DNA of 64,000 nt from Nymphalis io (GCF_905147045.1 NC_065890.1:9424001-9488000); one strand, 5' to 3'; shown: positions 24,701 to 38,000, counted from the stretch's first letter. A program made the numbers and translations. Notes: generated from the letters alone by a model not told the origin.

Positions 24701-25508
24701 CGAATAAATACGAGTAGTGACTCACTCGACCGCTTAAGTGCCCAGCGCCCGCTTCAAGTACACGCCTCTTCTTAAAAACTTTACTGAAAAATAACTTTTG
24801 TACAATTTTTTTACGATATAAATGCCCATAAAGAAAACATAGATTGATATCTTACAACGCCTTATTATTATTAAGCTTCCAGAAACCTGAAGAGAAATAT
24901 TAAATTCTTATATATATGGGCTGTAATATCTAGTATTTAATACTTAAATCGAATAATCTAAATCATTTTTATGTGTATTTTTTATTTCATATTTAAGTGG
25001 GTAACCACACAAAAATAAATAAATATTAACATTTTTCCATTGTCACTCGGATTGTCTGTGCCATATTAATCTGTAATGTAATAAGTATTTGATTTTTGAA
25101 TCTGTTTACCATATATATAATATTGAAGCACAAATTAGTTACATTACGCCTCTTTACTTTTAATTTATATACGTAAAAATTAGATTCAATCTTATACTGA
25201 ATAGCAGGCGTCCATTCAGTAAGTAAGATCTAAAAGAATGTAGTGTTGCTTTGACTGTATAATGATGAATGTTACGAATCACACTCGCTCGTTACGCGAT
25301 GAATGCAACGTAATTGAGACGTCTTTCGTGGTCCAGTCACTTCGTAAAATGCAACTTGAGCTCATCTTAAACTCAAAACTTGTTAAGTTTTGGGGTTTTC
25401 GAGGCTATTTTATGATGCTTAATTTATTACTAAATAAGTAATATCCAATTTTGGATCTTTTAAATATATGGACTTCTGCACACCTGCAAAATTTGCTAAG
25501 TATGAATA
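21790..25508. other. AT-rich gap with old repeat pieces
   Basis: Repeat-like pieces lie near 21,890-21,980 (GACACCGTTTGACCAATCGC) and 23,594-23,720 (ACTAATATTATAAATGCGAA, then ATCATGAAATTTTGCATACA), both of a kind common in Lepidoptera. A short 11-bp tandem repeat is at 22889-22910. No gene is supported. Confidence 0.5.
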
Positions 25509-25583
25509 ACCCGACCTGGGAATTGAACTCAGGACCTCCGGGTCTGCGGCCTTACATCAAGCCACTAGACCAACGAGGCAGTT
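25509..25583 (-). repeat. tRNA-like SINE head (family D)
   Basis: On the minus strand it reads GCCTCGTTGGTCTAGTGGCT, with TGGTCTAGTGG as A box and AGTTCAATTCC as B box. The T arm pairs but the acceptor stem does not, so this is a tRNA-derived SINE head and not a working tRNA. A relative is at 29787-29860. Confidence 0.65.
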
Positions 25584-25676
25584 AAGTGTGAATATAATAC
25601 ACATGATGGCTGACACTCGGATACCAAACGGGACATCGAATGGTAGTCATCTTTGCCCATAGACATACATCGCGTG

Positions 25677-25760
25677 AGCAAAGTGGCCCAGTAGCTAAAA
25701 CATTGGAGTCATAACTGAAGATTGCGAGTTAAAACTCAATTATCACTCAAGCATTTAGGT
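25677..25760 (+). repeat. Decayed family B SINE head
   Basis: GAGCAAAGTGGCCCAGTAGC followed by GAAGATTGCGAGTTAAAACT retains the A-box and B-box spacing of family B with many changes. A family A fragment (CTGTTTGGCGGTAGAATATT) follows at about 25,835-25,975. Confidence 0.6.
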
Positions 25761-26339
25761 ACTGTTTATTATTTTTACGCTATTAGAACTGGATGGTGGA
25801 TTATAAAATTTAGAGGCCTATAATTAGATACCCTTCAAACCATAACACAACAAAGTATTGCTGTTTGGCGGTAGAATATTTGATGTGTGGTATCTACCCA
25901 AACAGAAGTCCGTTTGTGTGTATGATACAAGATAGTGTTTGGTAGAGTAGGCACAAAGCCGAACCACCAAGTAAATAACTTATTTACGTTTATAGTATTA
26001 TAAATTGAGACATTTCTATGTAGGTCAGAGAATTTATTTCCAATGCATCTCAGAGATAAAACTAAGTATCGAACATTTATCGACTACCTTCTAGCAAAAG
26101 CATTTATTCGCCTCTTAATAACTATATATTTTGAACGTTTGCCAGTTTTTATTTTTTAAATCGTTCAATAAAACATGCAAAGTAATTGAAGTTGACTAAT
26201 TGCAACCCTACACTACTACAACAACTTGCTATATACAACTTGCATATAAAAACGACTTTCTAATTGACAGTCCCGTGGCATTGGAGCGAAGACATTGAAA
26301 CCGAAAAGAAGAAGCAGTGTGTTATTTGCATAGCAAGAA

Positions 26340-26500
26340 AAACCCTTATTGATAATTTTAATATAGATAATTCTTCTGTACGTGTGTTTGTCACCTAACT
26401 CCTCCGAAACGGCTGAACCGATTTGGATAAAATTTAATTGAATGTATATTTCAATGCGTGGATAGACGAAAATACAATTGGATCCGGTACGTAGCACTGC
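26340..26500. repeat. Interspersed repeat fragment (family F)
   Basis: ACTCCTCCGAAACGGCTGAA and CCGATTTGGATAAAATTTAA match, in reverse orientation, the piece at 30,440-30,510 (ATCGGTCCAGCCGTTTAGGA). This word is widespread in lepidopteran repeats. Its class is not assigned. Confidence 0.55.
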
Positions 26501-27056
26501 TGTCGGTATTTCACAAATGAAAAAATGTCTATATGGCAGGACACCGTCTGTCAGGTAAGCAAGTAATTATATATGTATAATACAAATTGCATTTACCAAT
26601 TGATTATAATATACATATATGTATGTATACAAGTTGTAGTAGATAATAATAATGTCTTAACCGTATTGTGTATGTTAGAACGATGGAGTTGGCAATTAAT
26701 TTAATTAAATGGCGTTTTGGGAGTTATTGATTAAGACAAATGTTGTAGTTAATACAAGTACGTTCCACATAGATTGCTCCACGAGATCGTAACGAGAAAA
26801 CGCATTTAATAAATTGTGATAAATTATTATTACCCAACTGCGATTTCGCCTTCGTTATTTATATCATGAATTTTACAATTTATAATGTAAAACTATTTTT
26901 CGATTTGTTTCTTATATAACATAGATGGTCCGTTACATGGTCATACATGGTTGATTATAATTTTGTATTATTGATACTGCATTTTTTTCTTAGTATATTA
27001 TTATTATTATATTTTAGAAATTATTTAAAGGCTTTTTAAGTGTATTTTTAAAAAAA

Positions 27057-27482
27057 TAGGAAGGCGGATGGGCAGGTTTGCCACCTGATTGTACCATCGC
27101 CCATTTACTGGTGGTAGAACTTTGTGCAAGCTCGTCTGGGGAGGTACCACCCACTCATGAGATATTCTACCGCAAAACAGTAGTACTTGGTATTGTTGTG
27201 TCCGGTTTGATGGGTGAGTGAGCCAGTGTAATTACAGGCACAAGGGACATAAGATCTTAGTTCCCAAGGTTGGTGACGCATTGGTGATGTAAGCGATGAT
27301 TACCATTTCTTACAATGCCAATGTCTATGGGCGTTAGTGACCACTTACCATCAGGTGGCCCATATGCTCGTCCGCCTTCATATTCTATAAAAAAAAAAAC
27401 ATTAGCACTGTAAGAAATACAAACGATTTTATATATCGTCAATGCGCCACCAACCTGGGAACTAAGATGAAATGTCCCTACA
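27057..27482 (-). repeat. Old family A copy split by a younger one
   Basis: The left part, 27057-27103 (ATAGGAAGGCGGATGGGCAG), and the right part, 27401-27482 (AATGCGCCACCAACCTGGGA), are consecutive segments of one minus-strand family A element. The gap between them is exactly filled by the plus-strand copy at 27107-27399. Confidence 0.8.
27107..27399 (+). repeat. Family A SINE-like repeat, inserted into an older copy
   Basis: It starts ACTGGTGGTAGAACTTTGTG and ends in TTCTATAAAA plus A run. It lies inside an older member of its own family in the opposite orientation. Confidence 0.88.
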
Positions 27483-27537
27483 AATATTAATTTAAACATA
27501 CACTTATTAATATTATTCAGTGGGCTTGTTAATACAT

Positions 27538-27735
27538 GAGCCGAAATGGCCCAGTGGCTTGATCACACGAGTCTTAACCGAAGATTGCGAATTCAAACAC
27601 CGACAAGTTGATAATGCATCATGTGCTCAACGGAGAGTGAAAACCTGCCACATGTGTACACCAACCAATAAGCCCCAAACTTCCAATTCAAACGGGAGAA
27701 GGCCTTAGTCCAGCAATGGGACATTTATAGGGTAT
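27538..27735 (+). repeat. Family B tRNA-derived SINE with internal deletion
   Basis: The head GAGCCGAAATGGCCCAGTGG and the tail GGCCTTAGTCCAGCAATGGG are both present, with a shortened middle part. Confidence 0.82.
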
Positions 27736-29786
27736 TAATTTACTTTTATTAATACAAAGTTATAAAAAAGTCTAAATTTAAATATTCCTAAAACTGTAGT
27801 AATAAAAGTTTTCATAACATGAATTGCAATCACTATAAGTTACAAGTCAACTGCTCGTATAAATAAATCTTGCTCGTGAAAGGTGTAGTAATCTGTAGTA
27901 AGCTATAATATACTTTATAATGTTTCTAGAGATTAAACCGAACACACACAAACTAACTTTCTCCATCTATTAAGGTAGCATTACAAAATTAATAATGTAA
28001 GTAATGAGAGCCACTTTTCATAAAGCCTTATAGCAACGTCATACGGAATCTAAAACGACTCTAAAGTTTAATACTGTTCTAAGTACTGACATAATTTCTT
28101 AAATTAGTTATCTATACATGTATTCTAAAAACTTTTAATGAAATTAATTTATTTAACTAATAAAAAAATATTAGTAGATAACATTTTTCATGTGTTACTA
28201 TGTTTGTTGTTTAGGTATGATAAATCGTGGGAATAATTAGCACCTACAGTAACAAATATTAAGTAAATTCCTGCCTTCTCTATTCCCGTTACTAAGCATG
28301 GCAACACAGCCTTGTGTCTTTTAACTGTCTCGTTGGCGCTTTCACAAACGCTTACCAGGAGGAGCCTACGAGATTACACATGAGATTGCAAGAGCAAAAC
28401 AATAGTCGCGCATTCAGCATGGCGAAGACGGAGCACTTTTTGTGTGTACGCCCCACGTTACACATAGTGTCCGAGAAGAAAAATGTGGAACGGGGGGCCA
28501 GAATAGGCTGAGGTCGTCGACCCCTTAGGCGCCGTCTGCACCGCCTTGACAAATCTTATATTGTTTAATACGATAACTACCTATGATATCTATGATACTA
28601 TCCGAGCCACGGCGATCAGATGGTAAATAATGTAAAATCCAATAATGTAATATTTTTAATTGTTAGATATTAACTTTGTCAACATGACGAAAATTGTGCA
28701 CGTAAAGCAACTGCAATGCAACTGCAAGTGCAATGTATATTCCGACTATTTATTGCGTACTTACGTAACGTTTATAATATTATGTTTTGTTAATTGGAGC
28801 GTAATAAATAATAAATAAAGAAAAAAAAACTTGTTAGAAACGCCAGTTTCTTGATTTAAAAGTAGAAAATTGCAAATCTACTTCAGCGCCTTATTGGATT
28901 TTTAAATAGACCTTAACTTATATTTACCAAGTACCTAGGTAACCACGGTAATAAAATCTTTCGATCGAGGAACTCAAGCGTTTTTGATGCGACGTTCTCA
29001 GTTTATAATTTGAAAATGCCAATTATGAATATTTTCTCCTTATAGGTGCGGATCTATCAAGCTTTATATGTGATTTGTCGCAAAGTTTTTTGTCTCCATT
29101 ATTGATTAGCAGCTATGTATCAACCAAGAAACATAAATTATAATAAGCCAATTAAACATTTAATTGCTAAAATACCTTCAAGATTAGAAACAGCAACTAA
29201 GAGTTGAAAAAATATGTCATGAAATATAGCAACATCATAGTTATGAATAATTGAAAGTACATTTTGACTACTTATCGTAAAATTATTACATAGTTAATGA
29301 GACATAAGAGAATAGACTTGCAACGTTTAAAACTTGAAAATGTTCCGCTTTTCAAAGAAAACGTATTTCTTTGTACAAGAAATTCCGACATATTATTATT
29401 TTATTTAAATATCAAGTAAAATAAGTAAAAAAAAATCACAAAAAGAAACACAATTTAAAGTATTACATATTAGTTTATGAGAATTAGCAAAAACAATGTT
29501 TTTTTTTTTTTTTTGAGAAACATTGCTATAGAAATCAGAAGACTAAACAAGCATTCACTAATCGTTTTTGACCGAGATATCGCTTAATTACACCTTACGG
29601 TATGTTAGGTTACGGCATATTAGATCTACAGTTTCCCTTTATTGCTGAAAAAAATTGGGCATTTTTTCTATCAATTAATGTTGAAAGGTTTAATTAAACT
29701 TCTTGATACTTAAAACTAAACAATTATTACAAAATCTCTTTTGATTTTTTTTTGTAAAACAGAAAAATCCAATAGCTTTTTATTGG
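27736..29786. other. AT-rich gap with one GC-richer patch
   Basis: At about 28,260-28,560 the composition is less AT-rich. It includes AGCATGGCAAC (RFX half-site-like, near 28,295), CGTTGGCGC and CGTCGACCCCTTAGGCGCC. Overlapping short frames on both strands cross it but none is recognised. The remainder is AT-rich without visible features. Confidence 0.4.
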
Positions 29787-29860
29787 CCAAACCTGGGAAT
29801 TAAACCCAGGACCTCCGCGTCTGCGACCTTTCATCAAGCCACTAGACCAACAAGGCAGTA
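29787..29860 (-). repeat. tRNA-like SINE head (family D)
   Basis: This is the same unit as at 25509-25583, with GGTCTAGTGGCTTGATGAAA on the minus strand. The B-box region reads GGTTTAATTCC. Confidence 0.65.
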
Positions 29861-30289
29861 TATAAATATATGTGATAGCAACTGTAAAACTGAATGTTAT
29901 ATTTTTTTCTTGAGATTTTCATACCAAAATACCATCTCATTTTTCAATTTTTCCGTTGGATTCGCAAAATGAAAAAAACATTCATAAAAACCTTCATAAA
30001 AACCTTGTCTTTACACACAACAAAAAATAAACAGCATAATCTGTCGAGCCTTTCTCAAGTGATGATTTTTCAAATATGGCAATTGATTTTTATATACATA
30101 TAAATAGATGATGACTTAAAATATATAAAAAAAAGAAATGGCTAAAAAAGGTTTTTTCTATTAGTAACTATAGATATACTGGTCTTTTTTGTCACTTCAT
30201 TTTTGGGGGAACTTTTTTTTATTTTCTAATATTTTTTGATATTTTCGAAATTTTCTTTGGGGCGTTGCGTACCCCCACGTGCACGAACA

Positions 30290-30510
30290 AAAAAACCCTG
30301 GCTAAAAGCTATATATATTATATTAGCGGACATACAAACAGACATTTTTTCATATGGTGACATACCGACAGGAGCGCTACCTACCGGGTCCAATTATTTT
30401 TTCCATCCAGGAACCCATTGAAGTATACACGCAATATTTTATCTCCATCGGTCCAGCCGTTTAGGAGGAGTTAAAAGACAAACACGCGTACAGAAGAATT
30501 ATATATATTA
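30290..30510 (+). repeat. Interspersed repeat fragment (family F)
   Basis: ACATACCGACAGGAGCGCTA, ATCTCCATCGGTCCAGCCGT and TTAGGAGGAGTTAAAAGACA are consecutive pieces of a common lepidopteran repeat. It ends in an AT-rich ATATATTA stretch. Confidence 0.55.
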
Positions 30511-31385
30511 AAATAACGCATATTCACATATAACATAACAAAATTTATAGATATTCACTTATGATTTATTTGAACTTTTTTTTTAATTTGAGAAGCTTAC
30601 TTTAATCATATATTAATTTTTATCCCTAGTTCGATTTCACTTTTTACTATTTAATTTGAGACTTAGAAGTCCAACTTTCCCATCAACATTGGAATTTAAG
30701 ATGTCACATATGTATATATATCCTATGTCAGTAATTATACTGGAGAGAATAGTTAAAAAATGCGTAATCCTTTAAACATTATACATTCACAATTACGATA
30801 CAAATTATTTCTGTTTGACGGTAGAATGGTGAGGGGGCGTCTCCACCCAAACTGACCGGCACAAAGATCGACCAGCGGTAAACGTGACTTTATATAGTAC
30901 TAAGTTAGCAGGTTAATTGAAATTCCGTACAACCTAGCTTCTGCAGGCTCGTAGAACTGTAACTGTTCGCTTATATCCCTGAAGACATCTGTAAGATGTT
31001 ATATCTCTATCGGGTTCGTTACACGGAATGAAGCATTGCAAGTGTATTCAATAACACGTGTTTAACATTAATGTTAAATATTAATTCAATTATACTTTAT
31101 GCAGTGCAACTTACAAACTAAGATTCCAATTTACGGGTATTTATGTCGGACTGATACAGCCTATTTTCTCCGAATCTACTGAACGAAAACAACTGCAATT
31201 TGATATTATTTGTATATAGTTCGGTGACCCAATAAATAATATGGTTCTGATTTGCGGCGAAAATAAAAAATTAAATATATATATAAGATCCTCATATGGC
31301 ATGTGAAAATAAAAAGAATCCATTTTTCGCACACAATTTTGGTCCCAGTACATACAATTTTTTGTTTTAAAACTAATACTTTTTG

Positions 31386-31677
31386 ATTTTTTTTATTTAT
31401 AGAATAAGAAGGTGGCCGAGCATATGGGCCACCTGATGGTAAGTGGTTACCAACGACCATAGACATTGGCATTGTAAGAAATGTTAACCATCGCTTACAT
31501 CACCAATGCGCCACCAACCTTGGGAACTAAGATGTTATGTCCCTTGTGCCTATAATTACTCCGGCTCACTCAACATTCGAACCGGAACACAACAATACCA
31601 AGGACTGCTGGTTTGCGGAAGAATATCTGAAGAGTGGATGGTACCTAGACGAGCTTGCATAAAGCTCCACCACCAGT
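31386..31677 (-). repeat. Family A SINE-like repeat, near full length
   Basis: T-rich start, ATAGAATAAGAAGGTGGCCG, through to AGCTCCACCACCAGT. The 68-codon plus-strand frame in it is repeat sequence. Confidence 0.87.
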
Positions 31678-31799
31678 ATTCATGTCTATCATACCTTTGT
31701 GCGTTTATTTAATTTTTTATTGTTATATTCCTTATAGAACCATTTTTTGCAACGACGTGGAAGGATTAGAGATTAAAAGGATTAGAGCTACTCGAATTG

Positions 31800-31960
31800 T
31801 TTATTAATCTAACGGTGAGTTACAGCGAAGTCTATAGTATAAAACAAAAATTTCTCCATACAAAAATACATAAATATGTTTGCCAATTTTCATGGCAATC
31901 GGTCAAACGATGTCGAAGATTATTTATCCGAGAGAGATATACCAACATCCATTGATGTTT
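31800..31960. repeat. Decayed interspersed repeat fragment
   Basis: CAGCGAAGTCTATAG and TTTTCATGGCAATCGGTCAA followed by ACGATGTCGAAG resemble, in reverse, the piece at 21.89-21.98 kb. Class not assigned. Confidence 0.4.
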
Positions 31961-33034
31961 ATATAAATATATATAATATACATGTACTTTTTTATGTTTA
32001 CATGTCGTAACTCATAAGTCTTGGATTATGTTTGATTTTCTTCTAACTTTTTCTCGATAAATGTTAATTAATAGGATCATAAAGTGTTTATTGATTCATC
32101 TAAACATTTTTAATACAGTCAAGGTTAGTGTTATAGGTATTATACCTATGTTAATCAAAGTGAGAAAAGAAAATATTTTTTGTCTAATCCATAAATTAAA
32201 TTGCGTATAAATTTCGACAGCAGACAATGAAATAAAGCAATCTAACTTCTAAAAGTTTTCCTTAATTACAATGTTCAAAGTCAATTGACGTCTGACCCAA
32301 ATCTGCATTTGAATAAGAAAGCGGCTGTCTCCCAACAAGCTTAGACAATCGCCTCCATCTTAATAATTCCAATTTCGCAGTTTGAATGTAAACAGAACTG
32401 CAATGTGAGGATTAGGCTGCGATTTGACAAAGTTTGCTACTTGACGCTGCGAGCTGCCGACAGCTGATATCATCGGGTTTTACTAGGACCGACTTCACTC
32501 TTATTGTAAAACTAAATTAAAAGTGCAAAAAGGATTTATTTTATATCAATATAAATCTTTTTCAGACTAAAAACATTTGAAAAATTACTTAACATATTTT
32601 TTATCATTTGATCATATTTTTTGATTTTGTATTATGTATATATTGCTTAATATCACAAGATAATTTTCAGCACGGTTACTCTATAAGTTTGACATTATTT
32701 TTCTTATTAAAAAAAACTGCCGTTTTTTGAGCCGCATTTAATAAAACAGTCTGAAGTCGACCATTTTATTCCGAGGTGTGCTATCATCTGTTATTAATGA
32801 ATTATAAATGTTTAAACACAAAAATTTATCCATTCATCCAGAAAAAATCATGTGAGAAAAATATTTTTCACATGTAAAATATGCGAGTTTTTCTGCCTGT
32901 TATACATATAACAGGTCTTTTAGAATATCGACTTTCAGTGGATAGACCTTTAGGCTGTTCGTCGTGTATATTGCCTAACATTTTACCAATTACCATTATA
33001 TGTCGGTAATTGTTTTTGTCTAACAAATAAGTCT
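31961..33034. other. Gap with two palindromes and a GC-richer patch
   Basis: Near 32,280-32,500 a slightly GC-richer patch (AAAGCGGCTGTCTCCC, GACGCTGCGAGCTGCCGACA) has no frame. At 32849-32874 (arms CATGTGA and TCACATG) and 32896-32915 (arms CCTGTTAT and ATAACAGG) lie two hairpin-forming palindromes. No gene is supported. Confidence 0.4.
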
Positions 33035-33301
33035 CTAATTGAATAGAGTACTTGCCGTAGAGTAAGTACGGCAGATGTACAAGAGTATAAAGTTCAAGTA
33101 TTCAACTCTATGACCTGGAGATTTACCAAGTTTCAGTCTGTTATTAGCTATTTTCATATATTTTACTAAGTACAGAGCGTAGTAATCAACTTCATCAGTG
33201 ACTGAAGTGTTGGACGAAGATGCTTTTAAGATGAGAGGCTGAACTTTCAAATGTCTCTTAGAAATATTAGTTATATCCATATCGAATGACAAGTCATCCA
33301 T
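33035..33301 (-). CDS. Unrecognised 88-residue reading frame, possible exon or pseudogene
   Basis: The frame starts MDDLSFDMDITNISKRHLKV and continues with ordinary, mixed amino-acid use (DEVDYYALYLVKYMKIANNR, then LGKSPGHRVEYLNFIL). That is unusual for a chance frame in AT-rich DNA. The spacing of D, YL, L and IL residues is faintly like a BESS motif of MADF-BESS regulators, but the match is weak and speculative. The frame stays open 11 codons upstream of the ATG to a stop. No promoter or flanking exons are visible. It may be an exon, a decayed gene or chance. Confidence 0.25.
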   Translation of the reverse strand: MDDLSFDMDITNISKRHLKVQPLILKASSSNTSVTDEVDYYALYLVKYMKIANNRLKLGKSPGHRVEYLNFILLYICRTYSTASTLFN

Positions 33302-34651
33302 ATACGTTAGGTATCCTTTTATTTTATTTAGAGGAATTCATATAATGTGTATATAGTTCATCCTAAATATATAAACATTCTACGCTCACTTTAGCGTACC
33401 TTCAATCAATAAGCCCCGTCCGAGATGGGAGTTGTGACACAATCTTCGATAGCCAATAATGCATTCTGAGCTCAATCTATCTTATCCGATTCATAAAACT
33501 TTGCGAGAGCCAAGATAGAAGGATCGAGTTCTTACAAGTTGTTAGACGGGATATCCTGTACTGGTATTCAATGTCATTATTTTTTTATTAGAATATTTTA
33601 CGAATTAATAATTATTATATATTATATTAATAGTAATATTAATAATAATTATAGTCATAGGTTTATTTATACTGTTTATTATAAAAATATTTTGTATTTT
33701 ACATTTAATTACAAATATTACCTTACTAGTCGTACATTTTGTCGATTATATTTGTGGCGACGTAGTTGCCCGATATCCAATTACGTGATGTTGAATAACT
33801 AGAGTTGTGATCCATCACGTTTGAGCCTTCTATTTTAGTAGCGGCCCGACCGACGTTATTCGCTCACTGTAATTATCTTTTTATTGAAGTTGCCGGGAAC
33901 ACGTACCTAAGAGATAAAGTGTGAATAATTTATTATTTAGTAGATATTAATTTCACCTGCACGAGGGAAATTTTCTCTCTTTTCTCTCTCGTTAGAGAGT
34001 CTTCGAACGAAACATTAATGGCTTTTAGTCTTACTTATTAATGTCCTTTAAATTGTCGCAAATTCGATTTACAATTGCTACTTCATTTTTATGAGTTCTT
34101 TCACATTAGTTGGGTATTGTGAAAAGGTTCGGTATATTATTTTATCTTATATTGGTAATGCAACATCTTATATAATTGACGTATAGGCTAAGAAATATAA
34201 CAATAATGCCAAAAATCGTTCACACTACTACAACAAAGCTCTAAATTACCAAAATATAAAAAATACTATAATTATGTTTTTATACGAATAAAAAACTGAA
34301 TTTAAATTAAGTGATAGTGAGAGATATTAGAGGTTAAGATATATTTTTTAAGAAAAGACAAAAAAAAATATTATCTATTTAAAAAATTATTTAGATCATT
34401 TAAATTTTATGTCACTTATTTCAGCTCAAGGTTAAATAAAAATATTTTTTATGGCAGAATTATATCGCATTTCAAGTAAAACTGTGTGGCGTGACCATTA
34501 ATACTTTATGTTATATATACTATAAAATATATTTTACGATAAAATGTAAACGATGTTTTTGTGAAATATACCTATAGATTACTTCTGCATGATAACTTGG
34601 GCTTTATCATTTTTTATTTATATTAACGCTTAACATAATTCAATAAAAAAC
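33302..34651. other. AT-rich gap, nothing recognised
   Basis: A plus-strand frame at 33539-33802 is a run of AT-rich codons and is not protein-like. No other feature is supported. Confidence 0.5.
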
Positions 34652-34706
34652 AGCTGAGATGGCCCAGTGGTAAGAACGCGTGAATCTTAACCGATGATCG
34701 TGTTGT
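34652..34706 (+). repeat. Truncated family B SINE head
   Basis: GCTGAGATGGCCCAGTGGTA and GATCGTG keep the tRNA-like A box region. The copy ends just before the B box. Confidence 0.7.
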
Positions 34707-34920
34707 ATTCATTTGCTTCACAGGCAGTTCACCTTATTAAAATTTCCTTGTCAATCAAGACATAAATATTTATAAATAATTCAACGTAATTAAAATTTAC
34801 CCCTCCTTAATAAACATTACAGTACAAATATATACGGTTCGGGTATATGTACTCTTGATACGAACACTCAATAAGGCTAAGATTTTTTTTATAACTCACT
34901 GCAGCAATATGTTGTGACAA

Positions 34921-35085
34921 TGAGCCGAAATGGCCCAGTGGTTAGAACAGATAATTCTTAATCGAAGATTGTGGGTTTAAACCTAAGGAAGTACCACTAA
35001 GTTTTCATGTGCTTAATTTGTGTTTATAAACACCAAACCTTCTCCTTAAATGCAGAGGAGGCCTTAGCCTAGCAGTTACATTTAA
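34921..35085 (+). repeat. Family B SINE with deleted middle
   Basis: The head GAGCCGAAATGGCCCAGTGG and the 3' words CTTCTCCTTAAATGCAGAGG and CCTTAGCCTAGCAG are present. Most of the body between them is missing. Confidence 0.8.
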
Positions 35086-38000
35086 ATTATAGTTATTTTT
35101 TACTTTATTTTGTAGAATAGAACTATAATACATTATCCATTATATAAATTAATTGTTTAAATTTTCGATTTCATAAATTCCAAGTGTCAAATAGAAATAA
35201 CGAATTCAAAACGATTTCTAGTAAGAACGGGTGGGTCCCTAATATCAAGTTGGCGGCGATGGGGCGCGCAAGTATTTTCATTCCAAATGTAATTGGAAAA
35301 CTCGCAACAATAAAAGTCTAGGGTGACACGAGACGATTTGGCGGCATAATACAGCTGCAAGACATTTGTTTGTTTACAGATAAAATTAATATACTTAAAG
35401 TAAACACCAAGTACTGAGTTTTAAAATTAATGAAATTGTTGAAATGCATACGCAATTCTCTTTAAATATAAAAATATTATAAAAAAGAAAACAAATTATC
35501 CAACCCTTGAACCTATCCCAAGGATGAAACTCTCCCGAGTATCACTTCCATCGAGCTCATCTCTCATCATAGTATTAAATAGCAGTTTTTTTTATTTATT
35601 ATTCTCATAATAAAATACATTAAAAATTTAAAAACATTAATCTGAAATATAAAAAAAACAAAAATAAAAAAATAAATAACTAGTATGAATGAATAATATG
35701 GTATTTTATAAGATAAAAATCTGTGTTAATGTTACTATTGAAATAAAAAAAGATTTTTTATTCAATTCAAAAGTATCTTAAAATTTTCTACATATACAAT
35801 TAACTTTTTTATTACTTTTATGAACAAAACTGGAAAATTACAGATGTTGTGGCAGTGTGCTTGATGAAAAATTGATTGCAGTATTTTTGCATGACTTAAT
35901 GCGTGTGGATTTAAAAAATGTTCGATCCTTAATGAAGAAGAGGAACATGCTACGTGTAATGAGACATTGATTTTTGTTTTTTTTTTTCTTTGCTAGTGGA
36001 TTATATTGGAGATTTGTCTTAGCGACAATATAATCTATACTGTGTTATATAAAAATGAAATGTATATTTGTTTGTTTGAACGCGTTGAATGAGGATCTAA
36101 AATACGTTTTAAATAAATATTTTTGTGTTAGACAACCCATTTATTAAGAAATGACGTAACCGCAGAGCATAACGCGGGTGAAATCGCACGAAGCTGCTTA
36201 TGTACAACAGATTTAAACAATGTTTTCGTATAGATATCATAAGATAATCTTATAAGCTTTTAGTGCCACTTATATACCATATAAAACATAGCCTTTATTT
36301 TAGATGATTGAAAATTGATGGCATGCATTATGTATAAATATTATAAATACTGATAGATTATATGTTGTAAAAAATTTAACCACTAAAATATAAATAATAA
36401 TATTAATTAAATATATGCTGACAAATAATATATAACATTTTCAAATCGACACAAACTTTTAGGACAACCCAATGTAATTAAATAAATCTATGATTTTGTA
36501 TATAATGTTTATTTAAATAGTAAAGTTGTCTAAAAACTTTAATACTAACATATACATTTCTAATTTTACACTCTCTACACATCGCTACTTAGCAATATAT
36601 TTCACGACGAGCTAAATTTTAGACAATAGGTACAAAAGGAAATCGGCTTATCTTTCACAGACAGGTTGCACTGAGGCAGTATTCAAAGCAACAGAAAGCA
36701 TTAGATAACTTCGTGACATGAATACGAGTAGGAGCTAAAAATAATTTCCCAACTATGGGTACTTACTGCAATTGTAATTCAATTTAAGTTCATAAATAAT
36801 TTATGTTTAAAAGTTTACGTCATAAATACATTTAAAAATACAATATTAATAAAACAAATGTCTATTAATGTTTACTATTAAGTACAATGTAATGAAAACC
36901 ATTTTTAAATGACTATACTCGATATTAGAAAATAATGGTAGCTATTCCCACTACCAATATATTTTTTTCATTTCCTACGTATTCTCTTTTATTTTTGTAA
37001 GTATTGTAAGTCAAGATAAAGATATGTAATTGTTACTAATTTTAATTATAAAAAATAATAAAAACAAAAATTTCGAAAATGATTCCCTTAATACATACAT
37101 ATTAATGAATTCTGCTAAAGAATCTAATCTCTCTATTCTTGTTATGAAAGAGTTTAAATTATCAATTCTACCAAACTATTGCAAATAGTAGTAATTAAAA
37201 TTGTTTTTACTATGATAATAAAAATAACTTAAATATTGATAAAATTACGAACATATGTTTTTAAAAATCTACGATTTATAAAATCATCGTTTAAGCTGTA
37301 TCTTTAACTTCGTGAACAAAACACGTGGTTAATACTTTCTCGATTGCTCGATTGCTGATTGACTTGCATTTATTTTTACATTATCTAGAATGGTCGTATT
37401 CCAAAACTTTGTTATTTTAGGTATTGAATGTGACAGTTATATCCGCTATAATAAATTACCCTTTTGACCTGCTTACAAAAGTAGTCCGCACCATCCTGGT
37501 TTAAATGCAACGGATATACAGCTAGATATATGAAAACTGCAGGAACTCCACTTGTTCGAGTTGAAAACTCTTTGTTTATTTATAAACGAGTAACCCAACT
37601 CGGTCCAATATTAATTATTAATACCAAACCTCAAAATTACATATTACATGTTTACTTTTTATTCCCTAATATCATTTTATTCTATATTATACTATTTATT
37701 TTATTCATAATTAGTCTTCGATATTATGCTATTAGAAATATAGATTCGTTTAATGCAAAAAAAAAAAAAAAAAACATAAAATACTTGTAATTTTATTATA
37801 CTGATATTTACTTTGAAAACCTGGAAAATAACCATACCGATTGATTAAGCGACTCTATGAAGTGTAAACTGGCATTTTTAAATGTCATTTTTCATTTAAG
37901 CAGCTCTCAACTCTCACTCGATTAGGGCTGTGTTCATTAAATTACTCGATTGCAGTTCCCAGTTTGTCGAGTAAATTGCACTGACGAACGGGATTTTACA

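Noticed and set aside
25509..25583. tRNA gene on the minus strand, also at 29787-29860
   Set aside because: It is found in at least two diverged copies and the acceptor stem does not close. It fits a SINE head.
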